Under the pieces are notes generated by a model. The model was given only the letters and a program-made list of their open reading frames with translations, did no database searches and was not told the origin of the DNA. From assembly GCA_013397865.1 (NCBI GenBank), contig VZTI01005310.1:390092-454091 (forward strand): a stretch of 64,000 bases of DNA, read 5' to 3'. Of this stretch, positions 1 through 13,031 are shown piece by piece (within the stretch, counting starts at the first letter, position 1; each line of letters starts with the position of its first letter). The position numbers and the translations under genes are program-made. Source of the DNA: Struthidea cinerea. Taxonomy: Eukaryota > Chordata > Aves > Passeriformes > Corcoracidae.

Positions 1-461
1 ACGGGCAGTGACAGAACTATTCAGGCGCTGCCTGGCTTTGTTTGACACGCTTGCCGTGGTAGTTCTGTCAATTTGGCGTTTGCAGATTTGATGAGTTTCT
101 TATCTGCAAGCGCGTCCCGCGCCCTGCTCGAGGGCCCCGATCTCGCCGGTTTGGGGTTACTGTGGAGGGGTTGGTGAGCATTGAGAGGGAGGTTTGAGCT
201 GCTTGGGCTGGGGCTGTGCCAGCGGTGAAGTGGCTGCGAGGAGGGGAATGCCCCGGTCTGTTCGGGTTGGTGTCAGGTGTGGAGTGTAAAGACACAACTT
301 TTGTTCAGCAAGGAAAGAAAAGGCTGAAAGGGGATCTCCTCAGTCCATATAAACCTCTCCAGAGGCTCAGTCCATGGTGCCAGACCCTTCCCAGTGATGG
401 CCATGAAACAAAACACAAGTTCCACCTCACCATGAGGAAGAACTTTTTCCATGGAAGTGGC

Positions 462-638
462 AGAGCCCTGGAACGGCTCCAGGGAGGGCCTGGAGTCTCC
501 CTCTCCAGTGACATCCCAAACCCACCTGGATGATTCCTGTGTCACCTGCTCCAGGTGATCCTGCCTGGGTAGGGGCTTGGACTGGATGAACTCCAGAGGT
601 CCCTTCCACCCCTAAATATTCTGGAATTCTGTGAAGGA
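462..638 (+). mobile_element. CR1 LINE fragment, sense
   Basis: The end reads GAACTCCAGAGGTCCCTTCC and then ATTCTGGAATTCTGTG, the standard 3' end of avian CR1 elements. The fragment is diverged. Confidence 0.65.
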
Positions 639-1984
639 ACACCCAGATTGTGCCTGCTGGTGATCTGTGCTTTGGAAACTGCTGTAGAACTGCTTGGATT
701 TATTTTAAACACAAGCCTGGATGCCATGGCAATGGAGTGGGAAATTCCAGCAAGTCAGCAGTGTGATTCAGTGTCACTTGTCTGATTTCTGCCCTTCAGG
801 AGGGTTTCTGTCCTGGATTGTGAGTTCAAGTGGGTTTGCTGGGTTTCAGTTCTGTCCTGTACTGGTTGAAGCTGGGGAGGGCTCCCTTCCCACAGATGGC
901 AAAGGGCTGAGTTTGGAATGGCAGCAGGGACTGCAGAACTGGGAATTGCAGCGGTTTTAGGGAAGCAAACGTGAGAGACAGGCAGCTTGCAGCTCCTGCA
1001 GCTTCTCACTCGCCGTGAATTCTCAACCAAGCGCCAGATGGGATTTGGGAAGGGACAGAAATGCTGCGGATCAGCTCCTGGGCAGCATCTCCTCCCTGAG
1101 CAACAGGAGCTTCTGGTTCTTACAGAGCCTCCTTGCCGCAGGCTTCACCTCGGATTTGGGACTGGAGGAGCATCTTCTTGGGAAGCTGATCAGTTTTTGG
1201 GCCAAGCTGAACAAAAGAACCTATTCTGCCCACGTGCTTCTCTCAAAAAGGAGTCGTCATTTGCAGAAATCCTTTCACAGAGACTCTTTCCAGTCAAAAA
1301 ACCGTGCTCTGAGGGAAAGAACACCTGAACGGCTTCACAAGACTTTTAACTTTTATTATTAATTTGTTTTAAAATTAACTTTGAGCGTAAGGAACCAATG
1401 ATGTAATCACTTTCTGCTGGCAGTAACGTGGATTTGCACTGAGTTTAACTCCAGAGCTACACCTGGGCTGTAAAAGCAGTTCTGTCATTACTCATCAGCT
1501 GTTCCTCACTCAGTGGACTGAAGACCGTTAATGGAACGAGAGAACCTGGAGTCTGTGGAATCCTGAATGAGTCTGTAATAAATCCACTCTAGACAAGCAG
1601 CCAGATCCCTTTTCCTGACTCCTTCCTGCTGGAGTGGCCGAGTGCTGGGCCAGGGCCGGGAGCTGACCGAGCTCCAGAGCAGTTCAGGCGTGGCAGTGCT
1701 GGGTTTGGGGCCAGGGTGGTTTCCAGGTGCCTGCAGGGATGATGGGTCAGGCACACGAGGTTCTCGTGGCACCTCTGACTATGAACCAACAGGATGTGAA
1801 GTGTTTGTTCGTCCTTGTGCAGCCCGAGCTGAAAAGGCACCAGTTGTTCGGTGAATACACAAATCCGAGCTTCCAGGATCAGGAATTACTAACTCAGGTT
1901 TGGTTGGAAGAGCTCTGAGGTGCGAAAACCAGAATAATTTGAATGTTGGTGAAGGTGGTGGCTTGCACCTGGATGCCCTGGTAG

Positions 1985-2247
1985 GGCTAGGCGGGGGTTC
2001 CATTGCCCTGAGGGAAGGGCTGGAGCTGTGCCAGGGGGGTTTCGGTTGGGTTGTAGGGAAAGGCTCTTCCCCCAGGAAATGGGCACGGCCCCGAGGCTGC
2101 CAGAGCTCCTCAAGGCTGCCAGAGCTGCAGGAGTGTTTGGACAGCGCTCCCAGGGCTGGGATTTTGGGGTGTCTGGGCAGGGACAGGGGTTGGGCTCTGA
2201 TCCCAGTGGGTCCCTTCCAGCCCAGGACATTCCATGATTCCCTGACC
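1985..2247 (+). mobile_element. CR1 LINE fragment, sense
   Basis: The stretch GATCCCAGTGGGTCCCTTCC followed by CATTCCATGATTCCCTG is a CR1 3' end. The body matches, in reverse, the antisense fragment at 21046-21345, including a GGGATTTTGGGGTGTCTG segment, so both belong to one subfamily. Confidence 0.7.
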
Positions 2248-5200
2248 CTCATTTTGGGGCAGTGGGGCTGTTCCGCAGAGTTGGTGTGGCGGGGCTGGGG
2301 AGGGACCTGGCAGACACCCGGCAGTTACCAGGAATTCCCGTGCCAGGTTTTGGTGGCCTCTCACACCCCTGACACTCGTCCTGGCTGGCAGGACCAGAGC
2401 TTTGGGCTGCTTTTTTGGAAGTAAGTGTTGAAATCTTTCCTTTGTCAGATCCCACGAGGTGTTTGGGTGTTTGGGTTCCAGTCGGCTCCATCAGGGCTCA
2501 GGAATGGCAGCAATTCCTCAAACGTGAGCCGGGGCCTGCCAGCCCCTGGGTGACGGATGGGAGCAGGGATGCAGGGGGTCGGGAGGGAGCGAGGTGCTGC
2601 AGGACCAGGTTTGCTCACTGGTGGTTTGGTTTGGGGTGACTCCCGGGGTGCTGGGCCACAGCCCTGGCTCCCTGTCCCCATTCCAGGCACCTGCAGAGCT
2701 CCCTGCCCAGACAGGCTGGGATCGAAGCACTTCCACAGTACTTGGAGTCAAATCGTGTCAAATTAGGGCCAAATTCGTGTTTGTCTCAACTTGCTCCTTG
2801 CTTTTTCCCTGCCATTCCTGTTCTGACCTGGAATCAGGTCCACTGTTGTGCCTCTGGCTCCTGGCAGGGGCTCCAGAAGGATGGAAAAGCCCCTTCCCCG
2901 CTTCGTGCTGCAGAACTGACCACCTCCCTTCCTATCGGTGCAAACTCTGCTCACTTCCCCTGCCATTGCCTTATAACGATTTATGGCTGAAACTTGTCTG
3001 ATGGCGATACCAACAAAATTCCCAACAGGGAACAGCAAAACCTTGGCATTGTTAACAGCAAAGAATGGAACCTTCACAGCAGATGGCACTTCATTTCTGA
3101 TCTCGGTTCCCAGCTTTTATTGCTGTCTGCAGTTGGTTTGATGTGAAATTTGGCTGTGCTGCTGCTTGCTTCCACAGTCCCTTCTATTTTTTTTTTTAAA
3201 TCCATATTAGCCAATGCCTGTCTTCTCTTATTTTTGGTGATTTCTACTCTGTTCTTTAAGTCATTCCATGTGAAATTAATCCTGTGGACTTCAAAGGCAT
3301 CACTGCCATGAACAAGACTTGTAAACGTTCCTTATCTTGCTCTTTACTTTGAAAAGAAATATTTCCCTGAGTGTTTGTGACTTGTGGGTGCTTCAGTTTG
3401 TGACCAGCGTCCCCCTGGTGTTCAGGAGCTGCCTCACAGTTCATCTTTTTGACAATTAAATCCCTTCACGGGGCTCTGAAGGGGCATCCAGAACTGCTGG
3501 GTGCTTCTGGAGCTTGGCCTGAGCTCTCTCCTGCTGATGAAATGTGCTTTAATTGTTCTGAGGTGTCAGGAGATCCTAAGAACCAGCTTCCCCCAGAGCT
3601 GGGTGTGGGACCAGGGCTGAATTTCACACCAATTCTTGATTATTCTGGTGGTTCCTCTTCTGGCCCAGGTGCTGTATTTGCCAACAAAACTGAAAATGGG
3701 AGTTACGGAGAGGAAAAGCAAAATAAACACTGAGGAACTGAGGAAAAACTGAAATACATTGGTCAAGAAAGGGTAACTGTGCAATAGCATGTAACATTCT
3801 TTATCATAATGTGTAATAATCTTTATCATTCAGATGTCAAAAAATGCCCACCCCTCCTACCTGCAAATGGATTGAAAATCTACATTTTTTGCTCTTCAAT
3901 TTGCACTTGACTTGACTGGCAGAACATTTCTCTCCACTACTGCTTTTAGGGAAAAAAAGCCCTATTTCTGCCATTACAGACACAACCATGGCCAAGCTCA
4001 AAACCACCTCAGCCCAAAGCCATAAACACCATTTAAAAAGCCATTTACCCCCTTGCTGCCAGAGCTGAGGGGATGTTTCAGGTCCAGTGCATTTAACTGC
4101 TGATGGAATGCCTGAAATCCTGGAATGCCTGAGACCCTGCAGTGAATTTGGGTGCGTTTGCCAGCAAACCTGTGCTAATAAAACCAGCCCATAAATACGA
4201 GTTACTCAACAGTTTCTGGGCTGGCAGTCCGTGGTTGCCTTCGTGAAGTGATGATGTTGCAGAGTTGTAGTTGGAGCAGTTGCTAAGATGATAAAAAATG
4301 TCTTTTTGGTGCAGTACGGGCTGTTCTTCCCAGGGAGAACTCCCTGGAGCAGAGGGGAAGCACCGCGTGAAGGATCCGTTCCTCTGGCAGATGATGTCTG
4401 GCACATCGTCGCAGGGTGCAGCTAAAGCCAGCAGTGGCTGTGCTCTGGGGAGGGTTCCTTGCCCGCTGACACTGACTTTTGGGAGGTGTCGGTGCAATCC
4501 AAGTGCCCCTCGTCCTGGGGAGTGCTGAACCTGAGCCAGAAGTTCATTAAGGTGCAGTGGAGATAACGATTCCTGCTCTTGGGAAGTTTGGTACTTTGAT
4601 CCTCCGTGGCAATAAAACCATTTATGGCTTCAGCTCCAAAGTTCTGAGTGGCTCAGAATGTCACAGGCAAGTCATGGCCAGGTTTTTTTTTTGTTAAAAG
4701 TGCTTTTTTTTCCTGCTTTTTTAGCTTATTTCGGACCTGATTCTTGCAGCACTTCCATTCTCCTGCTCTGACAATGCCATGGGGGTTTCAAGCTGCAGAG
4801 AGCTGCTGCGTCCCCTCCCGAGCCCCCGGCTGGAAAGGCGAAGGTGTTGGAGCCCTTGGCACAAACTCCCAGCTGTGATTCGGGTGGGGTTTGTTGGCAG
4901 AGGGGGGTCCCTGAGCCTCAGCCTGGGTTTGGTGTTGGTTGTTTGATGGTTGTGATGCCAGCAAGGGACAGCGCTGAGATTTTAAGTCGGGGACCTTTCC
5001 GGGGAAGTTTAGCCCAGAGGCACAGTTGGACCCTGTGCCCAAATGTTTCACCCCTTAAACCCCCCCAGCTGTGCCCCTCCCTGGCCCTGGAATGATGCGA
5101 AGAGCGGAGCTCGGGGTGGGAGCGCTCCCAGCTCTGTGCAGTGGCACCTCCAAGTGTTCCTCCTCCTCCTCCTCCTTTGATGTTTAGCCCGGTGAGAACT

Positions 5201-6139
5201 GGGACAGTCATTTCAAGCCAGTGGCAAATTCAATTAATTCTTGTGAAAGTGCCACACGCTTTCAAGATGGAAACGAGCTGAGTATCCAATTTATGGAGTG
5301 GTGGGGTCTTGCTTTTACGAATTTGCCTGAAAATTTCATTGAAACAGTTATTTTTGTACTTCAAGTATCCAAGCACAAATTGAAGGTTTCGCTCGGAGGA
5401 AAAAAGGTAATAACGGACAGACGTGGTGAAATCCAGCTGCAGTTGTGTGGGTGGTGTAAACAAACATCTGCATCTTCGCCGGCCGTGAAAATGGAGATGA
5501 AATCAGAGGTTGCTTTTGTGGAACTGGGTTTCAGAGCCCTGCTAGGGGCGTGCAGTTATTAAATCAGAATTGGTGCCACAGTACTGCGGGGTATTAAAGC
5601 CCTTCTCGTGGAGGGGACAGCCCCAAGAACGGCTTTGTGTTCCCCCAAGTCTCCTTCTCCAAAGGAACAAAGGAGAGCTGTAATAGCTGACGTGTGTTGA
5701 GCTGCAGTGATGCCAGCGGGCTGGGCTGAGCACAAACCAGGTTCTGCCCCCTCGAAAGCCAGTGGCAGAACTGTTTGTTCTGTGCTCACGTTGGGACAAT
5801 TTCATGGGGTCAGGGCGATTACTTTGCAGAACAGGACAATATTTTAGTGTATTTTTGGGAGAACGCTGATCCTTCAGGCTGGGTGTTGGTGCTGGGATCT
5901 CAAAGAGGCAGAACAAAGCTGCAGGGCTTGGAGGAGCACTAACATCAGCACCTTTAACCCTGACAGGATCCCTGGCAGGGATCACCGGACCTGGAACTCT
6001 GCAGCCTTAAGAACTGTTTGATGCTTAGGCTGAACTTCATTATTTATGAGTAATGACGTTTCCTTTTCAGGTTTGGACACTGTTAGGGAGTTTCTGCTCT
6101 CACTGGGAACAAAAGTCAGGGGCATTCCCCCAAACCACA

Positions 6140-6235
6140 GCCTGGGAAATCGCAGGATCAGGGAACATCAGATTGGAGGAGACATCCAGGATCATCTGGC
6201 CCAGCCTTTCCTGGCCAAACCTCGAGGAGCACCTT
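6140..6235 (-). mobile_element. Possible CR1 remnant, antisense
   Basis: GGATCAGGGAACATCAGATTGG and ATCCAGGATCATCTGGCC resemble a decayed antisense CR1 3' end. The match is weak. Confidence 0.3.
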
Positions 6236-7789
6236 AAACAGATGCATCACACCTGATAAACTGACAGAAGGGTGAAGGGAGGCCAGGCTGTTCTTCCAGC
6301 TGTGTCTCTGCAAAGGGGAGCATTTCCTGGTGTTCCAAGGGGACTGGAATTGCAGGTCTGGGTTTTTGGTTGTTTTTTTTTGTTCTGAAATCAAGCCCTA
6401 GATCTGGTTGGGTGCTGTAAATTCAGGAGCGGATTGGCTCCTCCACTGGCAGCACTGATTTATTTCTCCTCTGGCTCACAGCACTTGCTCTTACTCCAGA
6501 CAGAAGCTGAGACAGCTCACGTAGATTAATTCCTTATCTGAGCTTAAAAGCCCCAGGGGCCCTTTGGAGTGAAAATAATAAAGGAAATGGAGAGCCCAGT
6601 GGAGAAAACGACACAGCAGAAGGTTTGTGTGCGTGTTCCTTGGGTGTAAAATAAACCTGAGTGTCTGTGAGGGTCAGAGCACAGGAGCAGCTGAAGTTTG
6701 GCTCCTTCCACCCCGAGCACACTCAGAGACAAAACAGTTTGTGCTGGGCTGAAATTACTGCTGCTCCCCAAATCTGGGTGTTTAGGGTGTTTCTGTGTCC
6801 TGGGTGCAGTTTAGGCGCACTCTGAGAACTGAATGTTCTTTGTTTTCCCACAGATACCATGGTATGAACCCTTTGCAACAAATATTTGAGGGGAAGGTGA
6901 CTGATGGGAATTCTGCAGACACGAACATACGAGTATTATCTTTTTTTCCTTATAATCATGATGTCTCGTGTTTCAGTGGTTCTGAGTCATCTCAGTTTGC
7001 CTGATTTAGGTCTGAGAAGCTCTAATTAAAACCCAGGGACTCATTTGTGCCTGCTCCAGAACACTATTGTGGGGCTGCCTGTGGGTTTGGGGGAGTTTAA
7101 AGCCATAAGAGACCATGGGATCATCCCATGGGAGCCCTTGTGTAACCTTGGGAAAGCCTCCCCATTCCCATGGGCTGGGCTTGGGAAGTTGTTTTTCCTA
7201 AAGCAATCCAGGCTTTAGGAGATTAAACCATGGAGCCCAGGATCTGATCCGGCCTCTGATGGGGACAGAGACAGGATTAGCCCAAAGATGATGAGGGCAT
7301 GGCTGAAACCCTTCCCTGCTCCCAGTTCGGGAATCGGTTTGGTTTGGGCTGTTGGGGCAGGACAGAGTCTGCACAACCTTCGAGTGCCTGTCCCACTCCA
7401 AGGTAATCCCTTTTCAGAGGAAATCAGGGAAATCTTTCAGACTTTGATCAAGTGTGCATCAATTCCTTGTCCTCAGTGAGCAGGGGACACCCTCACTGGG
7501 GTTTGGTTCCTGGAACAGTCTGAGGTTGGAAGGGTTGGAAGCCTCTGGAGGGCAGAGGCTCTTCCTGCTTTTCTCCTGGCTCTCCACAAACACGAGTGAA
7601 TATAAAACCCAACAGTTAAAGCATCCAGATTAGAAAGTTCGTGTCACACCCTCCTGCAGAGGCAGGTGATGTCATTTCTCAGCTGATTTAATGCTCATTT
7701 TTGAGATAACCCAGCTTAAAAATGTTGAGTGTATTCCTTGTGTGGGGTCAGCCTGGACCAGCGAGTGCACAGGGTGTTAGAAGCCATAA

Positions 7790-7875
7790 ACCACAGAATT
7801 CCGGGGAGTTCAGGGTTGGAAAGGACCTTAAAGATCCTCTCATTCCCTGGGCAGGGATAGTTCACCTGCAGCTCC
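7790..7875 (-). mobile_element. CR1 remnant, antisense
   Basis: The sequence CAGGGTTGGAAAGGACCTTA followed by AAGATCCTCTCATTCCCTGG is an antisense CR1 3' end, truncated. Confidence 0.5.
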
Positions 7876-8811
7876 TCAGAGGCTGGACTCTGCTGCCTAA
7901 TGGTGGCTGTTAATTGATGCATTTCCAGCTGCATAATCCTGTTAATTCTGGAGAGCTGACATCCCACATGCTCAGCACTCACTCTGGAGTTGATCTGAAT
8001 GGCAGCATCCACCACCCAGGAGCGGGAACTTTTTCATACCAGTGACTCAGTGTCCGTATTTCCCAGTGTTGAACCATGAATTACTTTATTTTTTACGAAG
8101 TAGAAGAAGCAGCCTGCTATCTAAATCTTAATTATGCTGCTCGCAGTTTGTCAGACACAAATTCCTGGGAAGTTACCAGAATGTTTTTGCTCCAAACATC
8201 AAAAAGGCTTTGTTCCTCTGAAGAATTCATTCCTTGGGCAGTTCCTTGTTTTTTCAATAAAGCCTCTGTGTTTTGGCTGGATCTTGGCACCGGGGCCCAT
8301 CTCAGGCTCCTCCGAGCGGGGCTGTCCTGCAGAAAGGCCATTCCTGAGTGCTGCAGCAGCAATCAAATCACTCTGGTTCCGTGCAGTGGGGTTTGGTGTG
8401 GGGCTGAGGGGTGGGATGAGCTGCAGCCTGGTTCCTGCAGCAGCCCTGAATGGGATCCTTTGTTCCCGGAGCAGCCCCGGCCCTCTGCCCTCAGAGGGTG
8501 GCAGGGGGAGCAGGACGTGGCATTGGGACGGGGTTGTGTCTTGGCGCTGGGTGGGGCAGGGGGTTCTGAGCCAAGTCAGAGATAATGGATCTTGCAGGGG
8601 CTCTGTTTTCCAGGCCAATAATTCACATTTCAAGTGCACTCACTGAGGGAAAGATTCCATTTCCTTCTGATTTGAGTTGCATAGAAATTGTGAGTGACAG
8701 TTCCTGCTTTGTTCTCTTTTCATTTTGGGGCATTTTAGCTCAGCTTGGCTTTTAGGGCAGCCTTGAAAATGAGTTAATCTGTGGGAAAAATGAGTCTGGG
8801 AGTTAGCAGAA

Positions 8812-9128
8812 ACATGGAATCATGGAATGGTTGGGTTGGGAGAGACTTTACAGCTCATCCCATCCCACCCCTGCCACGGGCAGGGACACCTTCCCCTATC
8901 CCAGGCTGCTCCAGCCTGGCCTTGGACACTTCCAGGGATGGGGCAGCCACATCTCCTCCAGGAATTCCATCCCAGACCACCCTCAAAGGGAGGAATTCCT
9001 TCCTGATACCCCAATCTCACCCTGCCCTGTGGCAGTTTGAAGCCTTTCCCCCTGAAAATGCCCCATCTGCCCCTGGTTCCACTGAACCCCAGCTCAGGCT
9101 CCATGGGCTGCTCACAAACCTCTTTTAG
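8812..9128 (-). mobile_element. CR1 LINE fragment, antisense
   Basis: It begins GGAATCATGGAATGGTTGGG, then GCAGGGACACCTTCCCCTAT and CTTCCAGGGATGGGGCAGCC, the usual antisense CR1 3' sequence. A minisatellite follows about 150 bases later. Confidence 0.85.
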
Positions 9129-9279
9129 ATTGAGGCTTCTCCCCGGGCTCTTGCACAGAGTGAAGCTTTGTGGGTTTTTAAAGCGTGTTTGGGGTTTTTT
9201 ATTTGCAATGGAATTGTACTTCTTGTTTTGCACCCCATGCATGATGTCAAGGCTCTGTTGTGTGTGAGAGCCGCTGCCG

Positions 9280-9476
9280 GTGTTCCATGGCTCGGGAATG
9301 TGTGCAGGACTGGCCTGGTGTTCCAGGGGCTGCCGGGTGTTCCATGGCTCGGGAATGTGTGCGGGACTGGCCTGGTGTTCCATGGCCTGCCGGGTGCTCC
9401 ATGGCTCGGGAATGTGTGCGGGACTGGCCTGGTGGGTGTTCCATGGCTCGGGAATGTGTGCGGGACTGGCCCGGTG
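9280..9476. repeat. Minisatellite, about 60-base unit, four copies
   Basis: The core GTTCCATGGCTCGGGAATGT followed by GTGCGGGACTGGCCTG occurs four times; the last interval is shortened. The open frames through this block on both strands are only products of the repeat. Confidence 0.9.
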
Positions 9477-10476
9477 TCCCGGGGGCAGGGGCAGAGCCGA
9501 ACCTGCTCCACAGGTCACCATTCCAAGCCCTGGGGAGCCCAGGCTCTGCCAGGGTTCCTCTGCCACCCGTGCAGCCCCTGTTTGTGGGGCGACTCTGGAG
9601 CAGAGCATCCCCCGGGGCTGTGCAGTGCCCTCGCTGTTCCTCCTCCGTCCCTTCCGAGGAATCACCCTCTGCCCTGGAGCACAAGAACTGCTGCTTATCT
9701 TCACCTTCTGGCCCTGGCTGTGCCATAAAACCATCTGCTCATGGGATTATCTGCTGCCCTTTCCGATCCTGATGGATTCCATGGGCCGGGTGCACTTGGA
9801 AAACACATTCCTCACCCTTTGAACCAAACTGGAGCACGAAACCAAACACAACGAGACACTGCCTCCAGTTGTGCTCAAAGAAATGATCATTAAACAAACC
9901 CGGGCTCGTGTTTTCCACCTCAGCCTCTTTACTTGGATTAAATTTCCTCAATTTCAGTGCTGCTTTTCATCTGGGATGATAAAAGGAGCAGGATCAACAC
10001 TCTGAAGTGAATTTCAAAGGACAAAATCACAGCTGAGGTTTAGCTCGAAGCAAAAAGACAACTTCAGATATTGCTGCAAATTTGAATACAAAAGTCTCTG
10101 TATTATTTTTCCTTCTTCCTCTCTCGCGGCTCTGTCAGGATTTAAGCGGAGGGGTTCTGTTTTCCCATGCCCATGTTCGTGATGTGAAGCTTCCTTTTCC
10201 TTTCAAGTGGGAGAGAGGTCACGGAGGGGGCTCAGCAGCACAAATCGTTGCAGATGGGATGGGTTTGGGACAGCGCTGACTTCCAGCAGCAGGAAGCATC
10301 GCTTGCAGCCAGCAGAGCTCCCAGGGAAAATATTCCAGCAATTTGTCTTTTCTAATCTTGTGCAGAACCATCAGGGAGGAGGTTCCACAGACAGTGACCC
10401 TCTGTTCTGGCTTAGGTCAGTCTGGCAAGGCAAGGAATGACAAAATTGACCTTTTTTTTTGGTTGGTTGGGTTTGT

Positions 10477-10508
10477 NNNNNNNNNNNNNNNNNNNNNNNN
10501 NNNNNNNN
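10477..10508. other. Assembly gap (32 N)
   Basis: A run of N flanked by T-rich and GGTT/GTTG low-complexity sequence, so the gap probably sits in a T/G simple repeat. Confidence 0.97.
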
Positions 10509-10916
10509 TTTTTGTTGTTGGTTTTTTTGATGTGGGAGTTCCTCCAGGCTGCACATGCTGCAGGTTGGGATGTGAGATGTGAAACCTGCCTGGTGGAGCA
10601 GGGAAGGGGAAGGGAAGAGCAGTGCAGGGTTTAGTTGCGCCCTGTGGCTGCTGTGATCTGTAGGAAGGGGAAGGGAACTGCTGGGTCCTCCCTGCTGCTC
10701 TTTGGGCTGAATTCACTCTGTGTTCCCAGCAGAAAGGCCGGGCCTGTGTCCACCCACCTTTCCCTGGGCAGCAATTTATGGGAAAATGCAGCCTGCTGTT
10801 TGTGTAATGAGTGATTGTCCCAGGAAAGCCCGGGGCATGCGGGAATGGCGCGCGGGAATCCCTGCGGTGTGACAGCCCTGCAGCACCACAGGGACCCGGG
10901 GACCAGTCCAGAGGGG

Positions 10917-11332
10917 AACTCGGGGATGCTCCAGGGCTGGAGCCCCTCTGGAGCCGGGCTGGGAGAGCTGGGAATGTTCACCTGGAGAAGGGAAGGCTCC
11001 AGGGAGAGCTCAGAGCCCCTGGCAGGGCCTAAAGGGGCTCCAGGAGAGCTGGAGAGGGACTGGGGACAAGGGATGGAGGGACAGGACACAGGGAATGGCT
11101 TCCCACTGCAAGAGGGCAGGGATGGGTGGGATCTTGGGAAGGAATTCCTGGCTGTGAGGGTGGGGAGGGGCCGGGATGGAATTCCCAGAGGAGCTGTGGC
11201 TGCCCCTGGATCCCTGGAAGTGCCCAAGGCCAGGCTGGAGCAGCCTGGGACAGTGGGAGGTGTCCCTGGGCATGGCAGGGGTGACACTGGATGGGATTTA
11301 AGGTCCCTCCCTACCCAGACCATTCCGTGCTT
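10917..11332 (+). mobile_element. CR1 LINE fragment, sense, about 415 bases
   Basis: It starts near GGATGCTCCAGGGCTGGAGC, passes GGAGCCCCTCTGGAGCCGGG and GATGGAGGGACAGGACACAG, and ends GGTCCCTCCCTACCCAGACC. It is among the longest CR1 copies here and serves as a reference for the one at 56258. Confidence 0.88.
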
Positions 11333-11875
11333 CACGTTCACGTTCAGCTTTGGCCAGGAACATTATCCAGATTTTCTGTTGGAATGTGAATGGAATTTTT
11401 ACTTCAGTGCCAGTTCTGGGGTCTTTAAGGTGTCTGAGCTGCACACCCAGCTCAGCAATCAGCCTTTAAAATCCTGATTTACGGCTCCTTTGTGGGGAGG
11501 GAGAGGAGAGCGGGTGTGGAAGCAGCACTTAGGAGCAGAAATCCAGTAAAATTCCTGTAATCCAGTGGAAATCATGGATTCAGTGCACTGTCCGTGTGTC
11601 TGTGGCATAAACTGGGGCTACTGGGAGCGAACCCTGCCCTGCAGCACAGGAAGATGTCCGTGCCTGGGATCAGGGATCCTGCAGGGATTCACATCTCTGC
11701 CCTGCTTGCTGGGATATTTTTAGCCACAATATTTTGAAGAAAGCTCCGATCTGGGAGAGAATTTCCGGCGTGGTGCAACCCCCAGGCTGTGCTGGAGCCC
11801 AGCCAGGAGCAAAGCACCTCATCCCCACAGAAATGGGAGGCATTTCATGGGAATTTCCTGGCAGAAGAGCTCTGC

Positions 11876-11935
11876 TATTTATTTATTTATTTATTTATTT
11901 ATTTATCTATTTATCTATTTATTCATTTATTTCAT
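11876..11935. repeat. (ATTT)n microsatellite
   Basis: About 14 tandem ATTT units with some ATCT and ATTC variants. Confidence 0.95.
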
Positions 11936-12947
11936 TTCCAGTCCAGAGCTCCTCAAACACAAACCTTGGGAAGTCTGAAGAATTCCCCCCTGAAAATGTT
12001 TGGGTGATTTTTTTGCTTTCTTAAAAGCAAATGTGGTTATTCACCGATAAATTTGCTCAGGGAACAGCTTTGGATACGTAAATATGGGAATTTTGTGTGT
12101 GGGAAGATTTCATTGCAGCATTTAGGATGTGATTTGTTCTTAAATCAGTGTTTTAAATAAATCAGCTGGTCTGGGTTTGGTCTGCTCTGATCAATTCCTG
12201 AAACCACAGCCAAGCATTTCGCTGGTTTTATGTCTTTTTGCTCAGTTTGAAAGCAAATTCAGTTTCAGCTTTCTGATCTGGTCCCCGCGGAGGGCTCTGC
12301 TCTGCCCAGAGAAACTCCAGCAAGTCCCAGGGAAAAGGCCCTTCAGGAGTGTGGGCTCCTCCACTTCATCCTATTCCCCCTGGAAATCCCATAAGCATCC
12401 AGCTTAGCTTTGTCTTTGGGAGGGATTAAATTTGCCAAGAATCCCAGGTTTTGGTGTTAACGTTGGTTCTTGGCTGGGCAGAGCCTTTAGCAGCAAGAAG
12501 TGTGATTTGGGTTTGAAATGAGGGTGTTTTAGTCTGGAACTGGGTGGGTTTTGATGTCCCGTTTCCGATGGTTTCTGATGCTGGAGTTACTCCTGTGAAA
12601 CACAAGAAATGGTAATTACGGAACTGATCTGCCCAAGGTGGGGGTGACCTCTGTGGGCAGGTTTTTGGCAAAGTGGGGATGTGCAGCTGCTCCAGAAGGT
12701 GTCACAGGCCTGGCTGGAAGGTAACAACCCACCTTCGTTGTCTGTTAATAATATTTCTTCATGATAAAATCTGGAAATGGGCAATAACAATAGATGTAAA
12801 CCATGTCCTTTCCGCCTGTATTCCACACCCAGGGTGACTTAATCACTTCATTCCTTTTCCCAAACCCTCCCCTGCCTCTGCAGAGCCCATTCCCAAACCT
12901 GATTCCTTCATGGCTCTGTTTTTCCCCTTTTTCTCCCCATTTTTCAG

Positions 12948-13031
12948 CCATCTACAACTACGAGGCCGCGCAGGACGTGGAGCTGTCCCTGCAGGTGGGG
13001 GACACCGTTCACATCCTGGAGATGTACGAAG
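12948..13031 (+). CDS. DOCK5: DOCK5 exon 2: SH3 domain, first part
   Basis: The exon follows a TTTTTCAG acceptor and ends at donor GTAGGT. It enters in phase 1 (completing an Ala codon) and leaves in phase 1. It reads IYNYEAAQDVELSLQVGDTV and continues to HILEMYEG, residues about 15-43. The IYNY and ELSLQVGD words are the ALYDY-like and acidic parts of an SH3 fold. In DOCK-A proteins this SH3 domain packs against the catalytic DHR-2 domain and is bound by ELMO, which relieves autoinhibition (family knowledge). Confidence 0.96.

Larger units (their letters stand above)
1..12947. other. Non-coding stretch before exon 2, probably DOCK5 intron 1
   Basis: No open frame here looks like a conserved protein, and no DOCK5 first exon (expected to encode a short MARW-like start ending at a KYGV-like sequence) was found. 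The stretch holds CR1 fragments, a minisatellite near 9.3 kb, a short N gap at 10477-10508 and an ATTT microsatellite near 11.9 kb, each listed separately. A small cluster of CpG dinucleotides lies around 108-150. The likely reading is intron 1, with exon 1 upstream of the window; intergenic DNA for the first part cannot be excluded. Confidence 0.65.

Noticed and set aside
7113..7131. Near-palindrome CCATGGGATCATCCCATGG
   Set aside because: A single short inverted repeat with no partner, promoter or terminator context; could occur by chance.
8820..9734. A 304-codon minus-strand frame
   Set aside because: It runs through an antisense CR1 fragment and the minisatellite at 9280-9476; the repeated peptide reflects the DNA repeat.
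1..12947. A second protein-coding gene upstream of DOCK5 exon 2
   Set aside because: No reading had conserved motifs, paired splice sites or consistent phases; the longer frames fall in CR1 copies or are isolated.
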